From: an uncultured Desulfobacteraceae bacterium
GTDB taxonomy: Bacteria > Desulfobacterota > Desulfobacteria > Desulfobacterales > UBA5852
Direction: 5' to 3'
NCBI GenBank assembly: GCA_913060875.1
Contig: CAJXSL010000001.1
Span: 1,143,398 to 1,207,397, forward strand
Length of the DNA: 64,000 bases
The position numbers were made by a program, and so were the translations under genes. Position 1 is the first letter of the stretch. The number at the start of each line of letters is the position of its first letter. This document shows positions 1-8,251 of this stretch, piece after piece. The notes under the pieces are model-generated. The model had not been told where the DNA came from. It ran no database searches and saw only the letters and a list, made by a program, of their open reading frames with translations.

Positions 1-211
1 CGAAAACAATCACTTCGTCAATCAGCGGATGAAAATTGACCAGGGTTTGCCAGCTGGGCTCCACCAGCCATGTGACGGTGGCGGTCGGCCACTGCCGCTT
101 GATATGGCCGGGGAGGCAGAGACCACGGACGAGGTCGCCGAGTGATCCCATCAGGATGATCAGGATCGACGCCGGCGCCGGGAACGAATCGGGAGATAGA
201 TTGGATGCCAT
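1..211 (-). CDS. Heptosyltransferase (GT9, WaaC-like), 5' part only
   Basis: I translated this directly from the minus strand: an ATG at 209-211 opens a frame with no stop to the window edge, giving 70 residues. The start SILIILMGSLGDLVRGLCLP, followed by a WLVEPSW block, is the typical N-terminal nucleotide-sugar fold of ADP-heptose:LPS heptosyltransferases (GT9), where a G-[SD]-x-GD motif follows the first beta strand. WaaC/WaaF enzymes add L,D-heptose to Kdo or to the first heptose at the inner face of the cytoplasmic membrane. The gene runs off the left edge, so heptosyltransferase I versus II cannot be decided. The 97 bp separating it from the kinase downstream of waaF carry no gene I can see. 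Confidence 0.75.
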   Translation of the reverse strand, partial: MASNLSPDSFPAPASILIILMGSLGDLVRGLCLPGHIKRQWPTATVTWLVEPSWQTLVNFHPLIDEVIVF

Positions 212-308
212 CTTGGCAATCACGATAAAGTCGTTGTCATGCCATCAATCGGCCAGGGCCGCCTTGGGACCAGGTCCTTACAATAACCTATGTCTGTTTG
301 AGGATATC

Positions 309-1001
309 TCATGAGCCCAAAGCCTCTCTTGTCAGGATCGCCGCCAATGCAGGGGGGAGACCGTGTTTGGCGATGGCACGCTGCCAGCGCTTGATGTAAA
401 GCGACGTCAAACGGTCTCGATTTTTTAAATAGCGGGCCTTGTCGAAATCAATGATATGGGCCGTGCCTTTTTCGTCCACCAGAACGTTGCCCGGGTGCAG
501 ATCCCGATGCCAGATGCCATGGTGAATCAGAATTCGGATTTGCGCTACCACGCCCTCATAAACGGACTGGCGATGATCGCTTTTTTCCTGGGTGATTTGG
601 ATCAATGAACGCTGGCGGGGGATGGTCGTCATAACCAGCCAGCATGGTCCCATGCATTGGCCCTTGTATGCAAATGCAACCGGGCGAGGGGCCGCAAGAC
701 CGATCGCCCGGGCGACTTCCAGCCATTGGAACTCTTTTTCGCCACGGGACTGCGGCCAGTGAACATAGGTGCGGTTGTTGACATGCCGGATCAGGCCGCC
801 CCTGGCGTAATGTTTGACCGCAACAGATCCGAATCCCTTCAAAGAAGCGATGGTAACACCCTGCCGACCGGCCAGGACGTCATTGGCCGGCGGGGGCGGG
901 TTTTCGATGAGCAAGTGCAATTGCTGCACCTGATCGCTGGTCAATTCCCGAAACGCACCCAGGTGGTATCCATGATAATGATGGCGGTAAAAAGGACTCA
1001 T
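309..1001 (-). CDS. Kdo kinase-like LPS kinase (KdkA/InaA superfamily)
   Basis: This 230-residue protein has the minimal eukaryotic-like kinase fold used by LPS core kinases. Visible motifs are the ATP-binding lysine in VAVKHYARGG (about residue 63), the catalytic loop HRDLHPGNVLV (Asp167, Asn172) and the metal-binding IIDFDKAR (about 183-190). The pattern is that of Kdo kinase KdkA, which phosphorylates Kdo in the lipid A inner core. A longer frame starts at 1085, but the ATG at 1001 overlaps the waaF stop in an ATGA arrangement and begins with the conserved part of the domain, so I chose it. It sits immediately after waaA and waaF on the same strand, which fits a Kdo or heptose substrate. 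The exact acceptor sugar is inferred. Confidence 0.75.
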   Translation of the reverse strand: MSPFYRHHYHGYHLGAFRELTSDQVQQLHLLIENPPPPANDVLAGRQGVTIASLKGFGSVAVKHYARGGLIRHVNNRTYVHWPQSRGEKEFQWLEVARAIGLAAPRPVAFAYKGQCMGPCWLVMTTIPRQRSLIQITQEKSDHRQSVYEGVVAQIRILIHHGIWHRDLHPGNVLVDEKGTAHIIDFDKARYLKNRDRLTSLYIKRWQRAIAKHGLPPALAAILTREALGS

Positions 1002-2014
1002 GCTGATTTCAGGACCTTTTCCGCGGCTGCAATGATTTCTGCGGGCAGCAGGGCCTCCATGCAGGCACGCGTTCCCGTGGGGCAAGTCTTCCCCCCATGG
1101 CGCGCACAGGGTTTACAGGGCAAATTCTGTTTTTCCACAACGACAGCGTTGGGATTCTGCCAGGGGCCGAATCCGAAAGAAGGACAGGTGGCACAGAAAA
1201 TGGCAACGCAGGGGGTTTTAAACGCCGACGCCATATGGAGCGCCATGCTGTCGTTGCAGATCATGATCGCGGCGTTCCGGGCGATGGCCAGGGCCTCGGC
1301 CACGGATGTCTTGCCGGCCAGATCGGTTACGTCCAGCTGATCAGCCACCCGCTGGTTGACGTCCCGGTCGCCTGCCCCCCCCAGAAGGGCAACCGCATAC
1401 CCTTGTTCCCGAAAATGGGCGGCAACCGTTCGATAATGCGCCCAATGCCACATTTTCGTGGGCCAGGCACTGCCGGGAACCAGCAGTGCAATCGGTCTGT
1501 CCTGGGCCAGGAGGCTTTGGGCGTCAGGGCCGAGATCTTTGCGCGGAGGGGGGTATAATCGCAGCCGCCAATCGAATTCCTCCAGGGAGGCTTCATGGCC
1601 TAAAATCGATAGATTTCGCAGAACGTCGTGGTCGGCAGCTTGCCGGGCCTGTCTGGTGTGAAAGACAAAAGAAAGCTTGGCATTGTCAAACCCCGTGCGA
1701 TGGGGGATGCCGCTGGCCAATAGCATCAGGGCGGTGCGATAGGAGCGCTGCAGGGCGTAGACCCTGGCGAACCCCATTTTACGCAAATCGTGTCCCATCC
1801 GGATCAAACCCGATAGCCCGGCGGCGCGATTGCGCTTGTCAAACGCGATGACGCCCTTTAAAAGCGGATCCCGCTCCACGATCCCGGTGCCGGCCGGTGT
1901 GGTCATCATCCACAGTTCGGCTTCAGGGTAGAGCTTGTGGACACCGGCGATTACCGGTGTCGATAGGATCGTGTCACCGAGATAGCTCGTTTGAATGATT
2001 AGGATACGCGTCAA
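998..2014 (-). CDS. waaF: ADP-heptose:LPS heptosyltransferase (WaaF-like, GT9)
   Basis: This GT9 glycosyltransferase adds the second heptose of the LPS inner core from ADP-heptose. Supporting blocks are the N-terminal TRILIIQTSYLGDTILSTP, the donor-site VPGSAWPTKMW, NDSMALHMASA, and a C-terminal LPCKPC...TCPTGTRACM cysteine block of the WaaF type. I prefer a TTG start at 2014: it begins exactly at the conserved first strand, follows a G-rich ribosome-binding stretch, and overlaps the waaA stop as TTGA. An ATG at 2056 would add 14 basic residues and overlap waaA by 46 bases. It ends in a 4-base overlap with the Kdo-kinase-like gene, so waaA-waaF-kinase is a tight transcription unit. Confidence 0.85.
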   Translation of the reverse strand: MTRILIIQTSYLGDTILSTPVIAGVHKLYPEAELWMMTTPAGTGIVERDPLLKGVIAFDKRNRAAGLSGLIRMGHDLRKMGFARVYALQRSYRTALMLLASGIPHRTGFDNAKLSFVFHTRQARQAADHDVLRNLSILGHEASLEEFDWRLRLYPPPRKDLGPDAQSLLAQDRPIALLVPGSAWPTKMWHWAHYRTVAAHFREQGYAVALLGGAGDRDVNQRVADQLDVTDLAGKTSVAEALAIARNAAIMICNDSMALHMASAFKTPCVAIFCATCPSFGFGPWQNPNAVVVEKQNLPCKPCARHGGKTCPTGTRACMEALLPAEIIAAAEKVLKSA

Positions 2015-3333
2015 CTTGTCTGCCCCTGTCTTACCACGTCGCGATCTGCCGGACACTGCGGTTCTAACAGTTGTTCGATGGCCTGGACAGCCATGGCCGT
2101 GCCGCCCTGGCGTTCGGCTACATAGCGCTGAAGGGTGTCGATTACAGTTTGCGGCGGCGGCGGTGCTTCGATGGCTTTCAGCAAATGATCACCGGCCTGG
2201 CGCCAGTCCTCGGCGACATGGACAAGCCCCTGGCTAAAGATTTCCGGTCCGACCCATTCAAATGTTTTCCAGGAGGGACCAATGGTGGGAATAATGCCAC
2301 AGGTCAACGGTTCCAGAAAATTCTGCCCGCCCAGCGGGGCCAGCGACCCCCCCACAAACGCGCTGGTCGCGGCGGCATACCCGCTGGTCAGTTCACCGAA
2401 AACATCCCATAGGATAACCCCGCCGGGATTCACGGGCGCATCGATGCGGGAACGCAGATGGCAGGTGATACCGGCGGCCTTAAGTCGTTTCTGCCATGGT
2501 GCGGTGCGGTGCATGTGCCGGGGAAAAAGGCCGATCAGGATGCCCGGTCGCCGGTCAAGGAGATAGCCGATCAATTGGTCGACGGCAGCCTCCTCTTCCT
2601 GTCGTACCGATCCGAGAACGACAAACGGCGTTCCTGCCGGGATTAACCGCCTCACATGGTCAGGTTGCTCAGTCTTAGGGCTCGTACTGACCCGATCGAA
2701 CTTCATATTCGGCATGACCGACACCCGCGAAGTGCCGTAAAGACAGACGTAGCGATCCGCGTCTGCCGGGCTGACGGCCATAATGCGGTCGGGTCCCAGT
2801 GCATGCCAGAATCGGGGCCAAAGCTGGTAGTGACGCAAACTTTTGGCCTGCATGCGCCCATTGACGATGATCATCGGAATGCCCTTAACCTTTATGGCGT
2901 TCATGAGCCCCGGCCAGATTTCCGTTTCGAGAAGTACCATGATGCGGGGCTGGATGGCGTCCACGGCCTTTTGCATAAGCGACGGCCGATCGAACGGGAA
3001 GAATGCCGAGGCCCATTGGTCGCGCTTGCTGGCCGAACGCAGCCGTTGCATGACGGCATCGAGGATGTCTTTTCCCTGGCGCGTATTGGTCGTGACCAGG
3101 ATGCGGTAAGGGGTGTCCTCACCCAGCGTGTCGAGAATCATGCCGGCCAGGTAGGATTCACCGGCCGAAGCCGCCTGTATCCAGATATCCATGGGATCGA
3201 TAGGGAAAGACCGGCCCAGGCGTTGGGGTAAACCGTCGCGCAACCGATGGTTGCGGCCAAGAAAAGGTGTGGCACCACGCCAGAGCCACTCATAGGTATG
3301 CAAAGCCAACCGTATCGTACCAGAACGTTTCAC
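2011..3333 (-). CDS. waaA: Kdo transferase (3-deoxy-D-manno-octulosonic acid transferase)
   Basis: WaaA (KdtA, GT30) transfers Kdo from CMP-Kdo to the lipid A precursor at the cytoplasmic membrane. The 440-residue length is typical. Diagnostic pieces are the N-terminal membrane-proximal segment, WIQAASAGES (catalytic-base Glu of the [SA]xGE motif), FFPFD, LLETEIWPGL, NGRM and the C-terminal GGSLAPLGGQNFLEP donor block. It heads the minus-strand unit waaA-waaF-kinase and is divergent from kdsA, so Kdo synthesis and transfer share one intergenic region. Whether it adds one or two Kdo residues cannot be told from sequence. Adjacent kinase genes would fit phosphorylated Kdo, but that is inference. 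Confidence 0.92.
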   Translation of the reverse strand: MKRSGTIRLALHTYEWLWRGATPFLGRNHRLRDGLPQRLGRSFPIDPMDIWIQAASAGESYLAGMILDTLGEDTPYRILVTTNTRQGKDILDAVMQRLRSASKRDQWASAFFPFDRPSLMQKAVDAIQPRIMVLLETEIWPGLMNAIKVKGIPMIIVNGRMQAKSLRHYQLWPRFWHALGPDRIMAVSPADADRYVCLYGTSRVSVMPNMKFDRVSTSPKTEQPDHVRRLIPAGTPFVVLGSVRQEEEAAVDQLIGYLLDRRPGILIGLFPRHMHRTAPWQKRLKAAGITCHLRSRIDAPVNPGGVILWDVFGELTSGYAAATSAFVGGSLAPLGGQNFLEPLTCGIIPTIGPSWKTFEWVGPEIFSQGLVHVAEDWRQAGDHLLKAIEAPPPPQTVIDTLQRYVAERQGGTAMAVQAIEQLLEPQCPADRDVVRQGQTS

Positions 3334-3653
3334 TGTCGTGGATTACCCCTTTAAAAGACCTTCAAGATTGATTCCGCGCGTCATGATTACAATAACATAT
3401 TGAAACGGCGATACTATTTAAATGGGGTGCGGCTGTCAATTTAAAAGGGATTGCGCATTTCCCCTGAATATACAACAGCGGCGGCTCTGTGGAGTCGTTG
3501 TTGAAGGCGGGGGGGGATTATGCTATGAACATTGGGTTTAAAAACGGCGAAGCCCTGACAAACCGGGGACCTTCGCCATTGACCCGTTAATTGTTCAGCA
3601 GGACAATGCCGACAGCCTCCAATGCATACGGGAGGGGCATTGAAAGGAGAACT
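3334..3653. promoter_or_regulatory. Divergent waaA/kdsA intergenic region
   Basis: These 320 bp separate the divergent waaA and kdsA starts, so promoters for both directions should lie here. AT-rich tracts near 3385-3430 are the best place for the waaA promoter. A stem-loop is visible at 3546-3577 (GGCGAAG pairing with CTTCGCC, with a CCC/GGG inner extension), about 75 bases before the kdsA start. It could be a leader hairpin. I found no convincing -35/-10 pair and no operator. Confidence 0.35.
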
Positions 3654-4490
3654 ATGACAGCCCAACACCTTGTGTCGGTTGGCCCTGTGACGTGCGGTGC
3701 GGAGAAGCTTTTTTTAATTTCCGGACCTTGCGTGATCGAAGATGAGTCCATCATGATGCATACGGCGGAACAACTGAAGTTGATCGCCGAGCGTCTTGAT
3801 CTGCCGCTGATCTTCAAATCATCGTTTATGAAAGATAATCGCAGCGCCATGACCCATTATCATGGGCCGGGTCTGGATGAAGGGCTTGCACTGCTGGCCA
3901 AGATCCGGGAAACCTTCGAGGTGCCCATCATCACGGACGTGCATTTCCCCGAACAAGTCCAATCGACGGCCGAGGTGGCCGATATCATTCAGATTCCAGC
4001 CTATCTCTGCATGCAGACGGCCCTGGTGACAACGGCGGCTCAAACCGGTCGTGCCATTAACATCAAGCATGGCCAGTTTCTGGCACCGGCGAATATGATC
4101 AAACCGGTTCAGAAAATCGAAAGCCTCGGTTACCATGATATCCTGTTGACGGAACGAGGTTATACATTCGGCTACAACGATCTGATCGTCGATCCCCGCA
4201 GCTTTTACGAACTGCGCCAGATCGGATACCCGGTTGTCTTTGACATCACCCACAGTATCCGCCGCTACGGAATCCCCAGCAAGGATCCCCGTGGCAGCAG
4301 TCGCGAATACCTGACAACCATTGCCCGTGCCGGGGTTGCCGCCGGCGTCGATGGCATCTTCGTGGAAGCCCATCCAAACCCCCCGGAGGCGTTGTGCGAC
4401 GCGGCCAGTCAGCTGGCCCTGGATCAAGCCGAAGACTTTTTTAAACCCCTGATCGACATTCACAATCTCGTCAAAGAACAGCGCGATTGA
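3654..4490 (+). CDS. kdsA: 3-deoxy-8-phosphooctulonate synthase (Kdo-8-phosphate synthase)
   Basis: KdsA condenses D-arabinose 5-phosphate with PEP to give Kdo-8-phosphate in the cytoplasm. The 278-residue protein shows the family blocks ISGPCVIED, FKSSFMKDNRSA, IITDVHFPEQ, ADIIQIPAYLCMQT, NIKHGQFLAP, LTERGYTFGYN and VEAHPNPPEAL. Cys26 in the GPCVIE block is the metal ligand of the metal-dependent class (as in Aquifex); metal-free E. coli KdsA has Asn there. I chose the ATG at 3654 because AAGGAG lies just upstream; a frame opening at 3591 lacks such a site. It leads the operon kdsA / transaldolase-CBS / kdsC / acyltransferase / kinase, so its arabinose-5-phosphate source should be encoded nearby. 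Confidence 0.95.
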   Translation: MTAQHLVSVGPVTCGAEKLFLISGPCVIEDESIMMHTAEQLKLIAERLDLPLIFKSSFMKDNRSAMTHYHGPGLDEGLALLAKIRETFEVPIITDVHFPEQVQSTAEVADIIQIPAYLCMQTALVTTAAQTGRAINIKHGQFLAPANMIKPVQKIESLGYHDILLTERGYTFGYNDLIVDPRSFYELRQIGYPVVFDITHSIRRYGIPSKDPRGSSREYLTTIARAGVAAGVDGIFVEAHPNPPEALCDAASQLALDQAEDFFKPLIDIHNLVKEQRD

Positions 4491-4602
4491 TACGACGGCC
4501 TTAAGCGGACATCATACCGTTGGCAATGGCTTGTCGCCAATTTGTTAGAAAAAGCATCGCATCGAATGAAGAGCGTCATCCGGTGCAAAGAAAGGACTGA
4601 CT

Positions 4603-5628
4603 ATGGATTTGTATCTTGATTCGGCGGACTTCAAGGAAATCGAGGAAGCGTTTCAACTGGGTTTCATCAAGGGACTTACGACGACGCCGACATTCATGCA
4701 CCGCCACGGCATTACCGACATTGACGGTGCCATCGTCAAACTGTCCGGGATGGTGCCGGAGCTTCAGGTGGAAGCGCTGGGTGAAAAACACGATGAAATC
4801 GTTACCGAGGCCCATCGCCTTCTTGAACTTCCATTGGCCAAAGAACCTGTTTTTAAGGTACCGGTTTCTCTGGAAGGGTTGCGGGCATGTAAAACCCTGA
4901 CGGACGAGGGGCACCGCGTCAACGTGCATTTGATCTATACCCTCAACCAGGCTTACATGGCCATGGCGGCTGGCGCGGCTTTCGTATGTCCGCTGGCCGG
5001 ACGTTTGCAGGACCAGGGGCACGAAGCAATTCTGCTTTACGAGCAGTGCGTCGATCTGGTGGAACGCTATGGCTATTCCACCAAAATCATGTTTTCTTCC
5101 GTACGCTATCCGGACCATATCCGCCAGGCGGCTCTCGCCGGTGTCCATGTCTGTACGGTTCCCTGGGGCGTGATGAAGCGACTGTGCGACAATTCCCTGA
5201 CCAAGGTCGGCACGGAACAGTTTTTCGAACATACGCGTCTGATGACCGTCAAGGTCAAAGACGTCATTCGGGAAAACAACCCTATCTGCCGTCTTGCGGA
5301 AACCGTGAAAGACGCCCTGGTGAAAATGACCGCATCGCGTATTGGCGCGGTGACCCTCGTCAATGATGCCGGCGAATTGGCGGGTGTTTTTACCGATGGT
5401 GACGTGCGCCGCCGCCTCCAGGAGAATGGTGAGGGTATCCTGGATAAACAGATGAAGGATGCGGGCTACACACCGGATCCCTTTACCGTCAATGCGGATG
5501 CGCTTCTGTATGAAGCCGTCAACGTTTTCAATGCGCACCAGATCGACAATATCATCGTTCTGGAAGACAACCTACCCGTCGGGATCCTGGATATCCAGGA
5601 CCTGGTGAAAATGGGTCTTTTGGGATAA
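4603..5628 (+). CDS. Transaldolase/F6P-aldolase domain fused to a KdsD-like CBS pair
   Basis: Residues 1 to about 220 are a TalC/FSA-type class I aldolase: MDLYLDSADF with Asp6, GLTTTPT, and the Schiff-base lysine in VFKVPVS at residue 85, the same number as Lys85 of E. coli fructose-6-phosphate aldolase. Differences are TTTPT for the usual TTNP[ST], LQVEA with a Glu, and CPLAGRLQ where FSA has a Tyr. Residues about 225-341 are two CBS domains with FTDGDVRRRL and GILDIQDLVKMG, very like the CBS tail of arabinose-5-phosphate isomerase KdsD (IFTDGDLRR...HDLLRAG). The sugar-isomerase (SIS) domain of KdsD is thus replaced by an aldolase. Lying between kdsA and kdsC, where kdsD would be, it probably supplies or controls arabinose 5-phosphate. 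Activity is inferred. An AAAGGA site precedes the ATG. Confidence 0.88.
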   Translation: MDLYLDSADFKEIEEAFQLGFIKGLTTTPTFMHRHGITDIDGAIVKLSGMVPELQVEALGEKHDEIVTEAHRLLELPLAKEPVFKVPVSLEGLRACKTLTDEGHRVNVHLIYTLNQAYMAMAAGAAFVCPLAGRLQDQGHEAILLYEQCVDLVERYGYSTKIMFSSVRYPDHIRQAALAGVHVCTVPWGVMKRLCDNSLTKVGTEQFFEHTRLMTVKVKDVIRENNPICRLAETVKDALVKMTASRIGAVTLVNDAGELAGVFTDGDVRRRLQENGEGILDKQMKDAGYTPDPFTVNADALLYEAVNVFNAHQIDNIIVLEDNLPVGILDIQDLVKMGLLG

Positions 5629-5633
5629 CGGCC

Positions 5634-6365
5634 ATGACCACCAGCGGTTCCTTCCTGGCCCCCTGGGTGGCGGCCTTCCAAAAGGCCGGCGCCCAGTTCG
5701 TGATATCGCCGGAAGCGTTGCAGAAGAAGCTGGCCCGGGTGCGCGCCCTGATATTCGATTGGGATGGCGTTTTCAATACAGGGCAAAAAGGCGAAGGGGT
5801 GACCAGCCATTTTACCGAACCGGATTCCATGGGCAGCAACATGCTGCGTTTCGGGCTCTGGCTGCCCCAGGAATCCATGCCGATTGTCGCCGTGATTACC
5901 GGAGTGGATAACCGGTCGGCCATGCATCTGGCCCGGCGTGAGCATTTCCATGACGTCTACTTCAGCATTCGCAACAAGCGCGTCGCCGTGGAGCACCTCT
6001 GCTCGGCCCATGGCCTTCGGGCCGATCAGGTGGCTTGCCTTTTCGATGATATCAACGATCTTGAAATGGCGCAGATTTGCGGCGTGCGATGTCTTCTCCC
6101 ACGGACTGCAAGCCCCATGTTTACCCATTATGTCGTCCGTCGCGGTTTGGCGGACTATGTTACGGGCTGTGGCCCGGGTGAACACGGCGTGCGTGAATTC
6201 TCCGAGATGGTTTTGGCCGCATTGGGTCGCTACGAGCAAATTGTTGCCGCCCGGATGACCTGGAATAACCAGTACCAGGCCTATTTTACCCAGAGGCAGG
6301 CCATCCTGACGAATTTTTACACCCAAAAAGCCGATCAGATTCGACCGGCCTCCAATATTTCTTGA
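5634..6365 (+). CDS. kdsC: HAD phosphatase, KdsC-like (Kdo-8-phosphate phosphatase), extended
   Basis: KdsC removes phosphate from Kdo-8-phosphate to give Kdo. HAD motifs are IFDWDGVFNTG (nucleophile Asp42, acid Asp44), AVITG (Thr89), Lys115 in SIRNKRVAVEHL and LFDDINDLEMA (Asp138/139), with no large cap, as in the KdsC class. The start lies 5 bases after the transaldolase-CBS stop and the two are clearly co-transcribed. At 243 residues it is longer than usual (about 170-190). The extra length is a roughly 25-residue N-terminal lead and a C-terminal tail of about 45 residues rich in aromatic residues and Gln. Motif I reads DWDGV, not the common DVDGV, so the substrate could have shifted; context still favours Kdo-8-phosphate. 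Confidence 0.8.
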   Translation: MTTSGSFLAPWVAAFQKAGAQFVISPEALQKKLARVRALIFDWDGVFNTGQKGEGVTSHFTEPDSMGSNMLRFGLWLPQESMPIVAVITGVDNRSAMHLARREHFHDVYFSIRNKRVAVEHLCSAHGLRADQVACLFDDINDLEMAQICGVRCLLPRTASPMFTHYVVRRGLADYVTGCGPGEHGVREFSEMVLAALGRYEQIVAARMTWNNQYQAYFTQRQAILTNFYTQKADQIRPASNIS

Positions 6366-6393
6366 GGCCGAAGGTGGGATTTTTAATTAGGGT

Positions 6394-7356
6394 ATGCCGT
6401 TTGTTGCCCCGTGCGGGAAAAAGCCAGGGGGGATGCTGTTGAAGCCGATTGCGGGGTTGATGGGGCGTTTATCGGTATCCGCCATTGAGGCCATCGGCGG
6501 TCTTGTCGGCTGGTTGGCGTACACGCTCGACATCCGGCATCGCCGCATCATCCTCCAGAATCTGACCTTCATCTACCCGGACTTGAATGGGCGCCAGACC
6601 CGAATTTTGGCCAAGCGCATTTTCCGGCATTTTGCTATCGTTCTGTTTGAAATTTTTCAATTACCGTTCGTATCGAAAAAAAAATTGATTGAACGGGTCC
6701 GTTGCGAGGGGCTGGAAACCTTAGTCGAGGCCATGCATCATCCCCGTGGTTGCCTGATCTATTCAGCCCATATGGGGAATTGGGAATTGGGATTTCTGTC
6801 GCTTTCGGCCCGATTGAATCATTCGGTCCTGACGGTGGCCAAACCCATCAAGTGGCAGTTGGCCCATCAGTGGCTGACAACCCTACGATCCCGTTTTGGA
6901 AACCGGGTGGTTTTCAAAGAAGGGGCGATGCCCTTTATGATCCAATCCTTGCGCGCGGGGCATACGGTTGCGGTTCTCATTGATCAAGGGGTGCGCCGCA
7001 CCGAAGCGGTGGAAGTGACCTTTATGGGGAAGCGCACCATGGCAACGCCGGCCGCGGCATTGCTGGCCCTGCGCTGCCGCATGCCCGTGGTGCCTATTTT
7101 TTGCGTGAGACAGTCAGATGGGCACTATCTCATCCGCGTTGAGCCCCCCGTGGCCATCGAACGCACGGCATCGTTACGCGACGATATCAACACGTATACC
7201 CACAGCCTCATGCAGGTCCTGGAGACCGCAATAAGGAAGCACCCCGAGCAATGGTTCTGGTTCCACAAACGGTGGAAAAGAACTTATCCGGAAATTTACC
7301 CCCAGTATCAAGTCCTGCGGCGGCGGAAACGGATCAAAAAGGGACGGGAGGTTTAA
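6394..7356 (+). CDS. Lipid A acyltransferase, LpxL/HtrB-like
   Basis: A 320-residue membrane-associated acyltransferase of the LpxL/LpxM (HtrB/MsbB) family, which adds secondary acyl chains to Kdo2-lipid A at the inner leaflet. The catalytic HxxxxE is HMGNWE (His126, Glu131). Other family blocks are IDQGVRRTEAVEVTFMGKRT (the acceptor region) and the ending PEQWFWFHKRWK. A hydrophobic stretch at residues about 30-45 (AIEAIGGLVGWLAYTL) is the usual N-terminal anchor. It follows kdsC by 28 bases in the Kdo operon. An alternative ATG at 6433 has a G-rich site directly in front. Chain length and position (LpxL versus LpxM) cannot be told. Confidence 0.88.
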   Translation: MPFVAPCGKKPGGMLLKPIAGLMGRLSVSAIEAIGGLVGWLAYTLDIRHRRIILQNLTFIYPDLNGRQTRILAKRIFRHFAIVLFEIFQLPFVSKKKLIERVRCEGLETLVEAMHHPRGCLIYSAHMGNWELGFLSLSARLNHSVLTVAKPIKWQLAHQWLTTLRSRFGNRVVFKEGAMPFMIQSLRAGHTVAVLIDQGVRRTEAVEVTFMGKRTMATPAAALLALRCRMPVVPIFCVRQSDGHYLIRVEPPVAIERTASLRDDINTYTHSLMQVLETAIRKHPEQWFWFHKRWKRTYPEIYPQYQVLRRRKRIKKGREV

Positions 7357-7417
7357 TGCCTCAATCCCACGCAATAGAAGCATTTTCAGAATCGCTTCCG
7401 CTTTTTGGGAGCGTCCG

Positions 7418-8215
7418 ATGGCATCGGGTGCTTCGGTGAACGAATATATTCATCCCGAATGGCGATCAACGTTAATCGACAACGGGCTAACCGATTTCGA
7501 TGCGTTCTGGAACATGGACCTGCCGCTGCTGGATGCGCCCAACACGAGCCGAGGAGGCTTCAGCTCGGTGGCGCGGATGGATCTGATGAGCAACGAAGGC
7601 TACCATTGCCCCCTGATTCTCAAACGTCAGCAGAATCACAACAGCCGGACTTGGCGGCATCCTCTGCGGGGTCTGCCGACAGTCCAGAAAGAGTTTATCA
7701 ATATCTGCCGATTCAGGAAACGGGGCCTGGAAACGGTCACACCCGTTTTTTTTGCTCGGCGGAGGGTTCCCGATGGCGTGCAGGCCATCCTGGCCACGGA
7801 GTATCTAAGGGATTATCTTTCGTTTGAAGACGTGCTGGCGCAATGTGGAACTGCGCCGAAAAACAATCTGACAGGCAAACGGCGGGCGCTTCGCCTGAGC
7901 GCCGATTGGGTGCGCGGTATGCATAAAGCTGGCTTTCAGCACAATTGCCTGTATACCAAACACCTTTTTATCAATCTGGAAAACAGCCAAGTGCCGGTGA
8001 GGGGGATTGATCTTGAAAAGGCCCGTTGGCAGCCACGGGCCTCCAAACGCTGGCGCCATGACTTGGGTGCTTTATTCAGGCGCGCAAAAAGCATGAACAG
8101 GACCGACCGCCTTCGGTTTCTGAAATGTTATTTTGGAGCCGACACTGTGAATCCGGAAGTCCGGCGGGCCTGGTACCGCATTCATCAAGCCCTATACCAC
8201 AAAAAGAAACGATAG
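7418..8215 (+). CDS. LPS kinase, InaA-type
   Basis: A 265-residue protein of the InaA branch of the LPS kinase superfamily. It shows the nucleotide lysine in PLILKRQQNH, an E-containing helix (QKEFINICRFRKRG), ATEYLRDY, and the InaA-style catalytic loop FQHNCLYTKHLFI followed by GIDLEKAR. In InaA proteins the canonical HRD aspartate position carries Asn, as here, so that change is normal for the branch. A GGGAG site lies 8 bases before the ATG at 7418. It is the last gene of the kdsA operon, 61 bp after the acyltransferase, and faces a minus-strand kinase. A role in phosphorylating a core sugar is inferred; no substrate is known. Confidence 0.75.
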   Translation: MASGASVNEYIHPEWRSTLIDNGLTDFDAFWNMDLPLLDAPNTSRGGFSSVARMDLMSNEGYHCPLILKRQQNHNSRTWRHPLRGLPTVQKEFINICRFRKRGLETVTPVFFARRRVPDGVQAILATEYLRDYLSFEDVLAQCGTAPKNNLTGKRRALRLSADWVRGMHKAGFQHNCLYTKHLFINLENSQVPVRGIDLEKARWQPRASKRWRHDLGALFRRAKSMNRTDRLRFLKCYFGADTVNPEVRRAWYRIHQALYHKKKR

Positions 8216-8251
8216 GTAGGCGAAGACTAAATTGCTTGATCAAGGGAACGG

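Noticed and set aside
3441-3668. 75-codon minus-strand frame across the kdsA start
   Set aside because: Overlaps the kdsA ribosome-binding site and start, no motif; the kdsA assignment is secure.
4576-5538. 320-codon open frame antisense to the aldolase-CBS gene
   Set aside because: It is the reverse-strand reflection of a clearly real gene in GC-rich codons; composition is His/Arg/Gly-rich and has no domain.
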